Below are positions 5,654 to 5,753 of a stretch of DNA of 5,753 bases, in pieces (the stretch's first letter is position 1; each line of letters starts with the position of its first letter). This DNA is from Clostridia bacterium (GTDB lineage: Bacteria; Bacillota; Sulfobacillia; SLMV01): assembly GCA_003554565.1 (NCBI GenBank), contig PWGR01000305.1:1-5753 (forward strand). Reading direction: 5' to 3'. A model generated the notes under the pieces. That model ran no database searches and was not told where the DNA came from. It was given only the letters and a program-made list of their open reading frames with translations. The translations under genes were made by a program, and so were the position numbers.

Positions 5654-5753
5654 ATGCGTCGCAGGACGTGGATAATCTGGATTCTTGCTGTTTTCATGGT
5701 GATGGCTGTGGTTACAGCATGCGGCCCGGAGGCGGTGGACGAACCCGAGCCCG
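5654..5753 (+). CDS. Lipoprotein, N-terminus only (window ends)
   Basis: ATG 5654 is 7 nt after an AGGGGGG Shine-Dalgarno (5640-5646). The 33 visible codons begin MRRRTWIIWILAVFMVMAV, a positively charged start and hydrophobic core, then the lipobox VTAC with the modified cysteine at residue 23, then GPEAVDEPEP, an acidic proline-rich linker. This is a type II signal peptide, so the mature protein is lipid-anchored outside the cytoplasmic membrane. Such a start is common in ABC-transporter substrate-binding proteins. A nucleoside-binding (BMP/PnrA family) protein would suit the divergent pdp gene, but nothing in the visible part proves it. A small stem, CTCAT (5623-5627) with ATGAG (5637-5641), touches the edge of the ribosome site. 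Confidence 0.8.
   Translation, partial: MRRRTWIIWILAVFMVMAVVTACGPEAVDEPEP

Overview
The window is bacterial: intact genes with strong Shine-Dalgarno sites, frequent GTG starts and roughly mid-50s percent GC (judged by eye). A small PadR gene overlapping a DUF2812 gene, and a Firmicutes-type pyrimidine-nucleoside phosphorylase, lean toward Bacillota (Clostridia or Limnochordia-like), but nothing here fixes the taxon. No rRNA, tRNA, CRISPR array, insertion sequence or integrase was recognised.

Layout. (1) 1-584, minus strand: a two-gene regulatory operon in decay. It holds a 100-codon PadR-family regulator with an in-frame TAA at codon 49, overlapped through ATGA by a DUF2812 gene that carries a one-base frameshift just after its start and perhaps a second premature stop. 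(2) 585-888: divergent control region with an inverted repeat (661-692), an extended -10 promoter (787-795) and a GC-rich folded leader (810-862) ending at the Shine-Dalgarno of the next gene. (3) 889-2382, plus strand: a secreted M19 (renal dipeptidase-like) metallopeptidase with all zinc ligands and an unusual C-terminal extension of about 100 residues. (4) 2383-2625: spacer with a candidate promoter and leader hairpin. (5) 2626-3831, plus strand: a 12-helix MFS exporter. (6) 3857-5212, minus strand: pyrimidine-nucleoside phosphorylase (pdp), convergent with the MFS gene, with only 25 bp between stop codons and a compound hairpin there. (7) 5213-5653: gene-free divergent region with a 10-bp palindrome and short repeats. 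(8) 5654 to the end, plus strand: the first 33 codons of a lipoprotein gene.

Functional reading. The dipeptidase would trim dipeptides outside the cytoplasmic membrane. Pdp salvages uridine and thymidine for base and (deoxy)ribose-1-phosphate. The divergent lipoprotein could be the binding protein of an uptake system, possibly for nucleosides, but too little of it is visible. The genes are mostly separately transcribed and do not form one evident pathway.

I do not see a clear new multi-gene system. The points most worth a second look are the multiply broken PadR/DUF2812 pair beside an intact-looking operator-like repeat, the leader of the dipeptidase gene with competing pairings around its ribosome site, and the extra C-terminal domain of the dipeptidase. 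Several gene starts differ from the longest open frame because the longest frame begins inside the ribosome-binding site.
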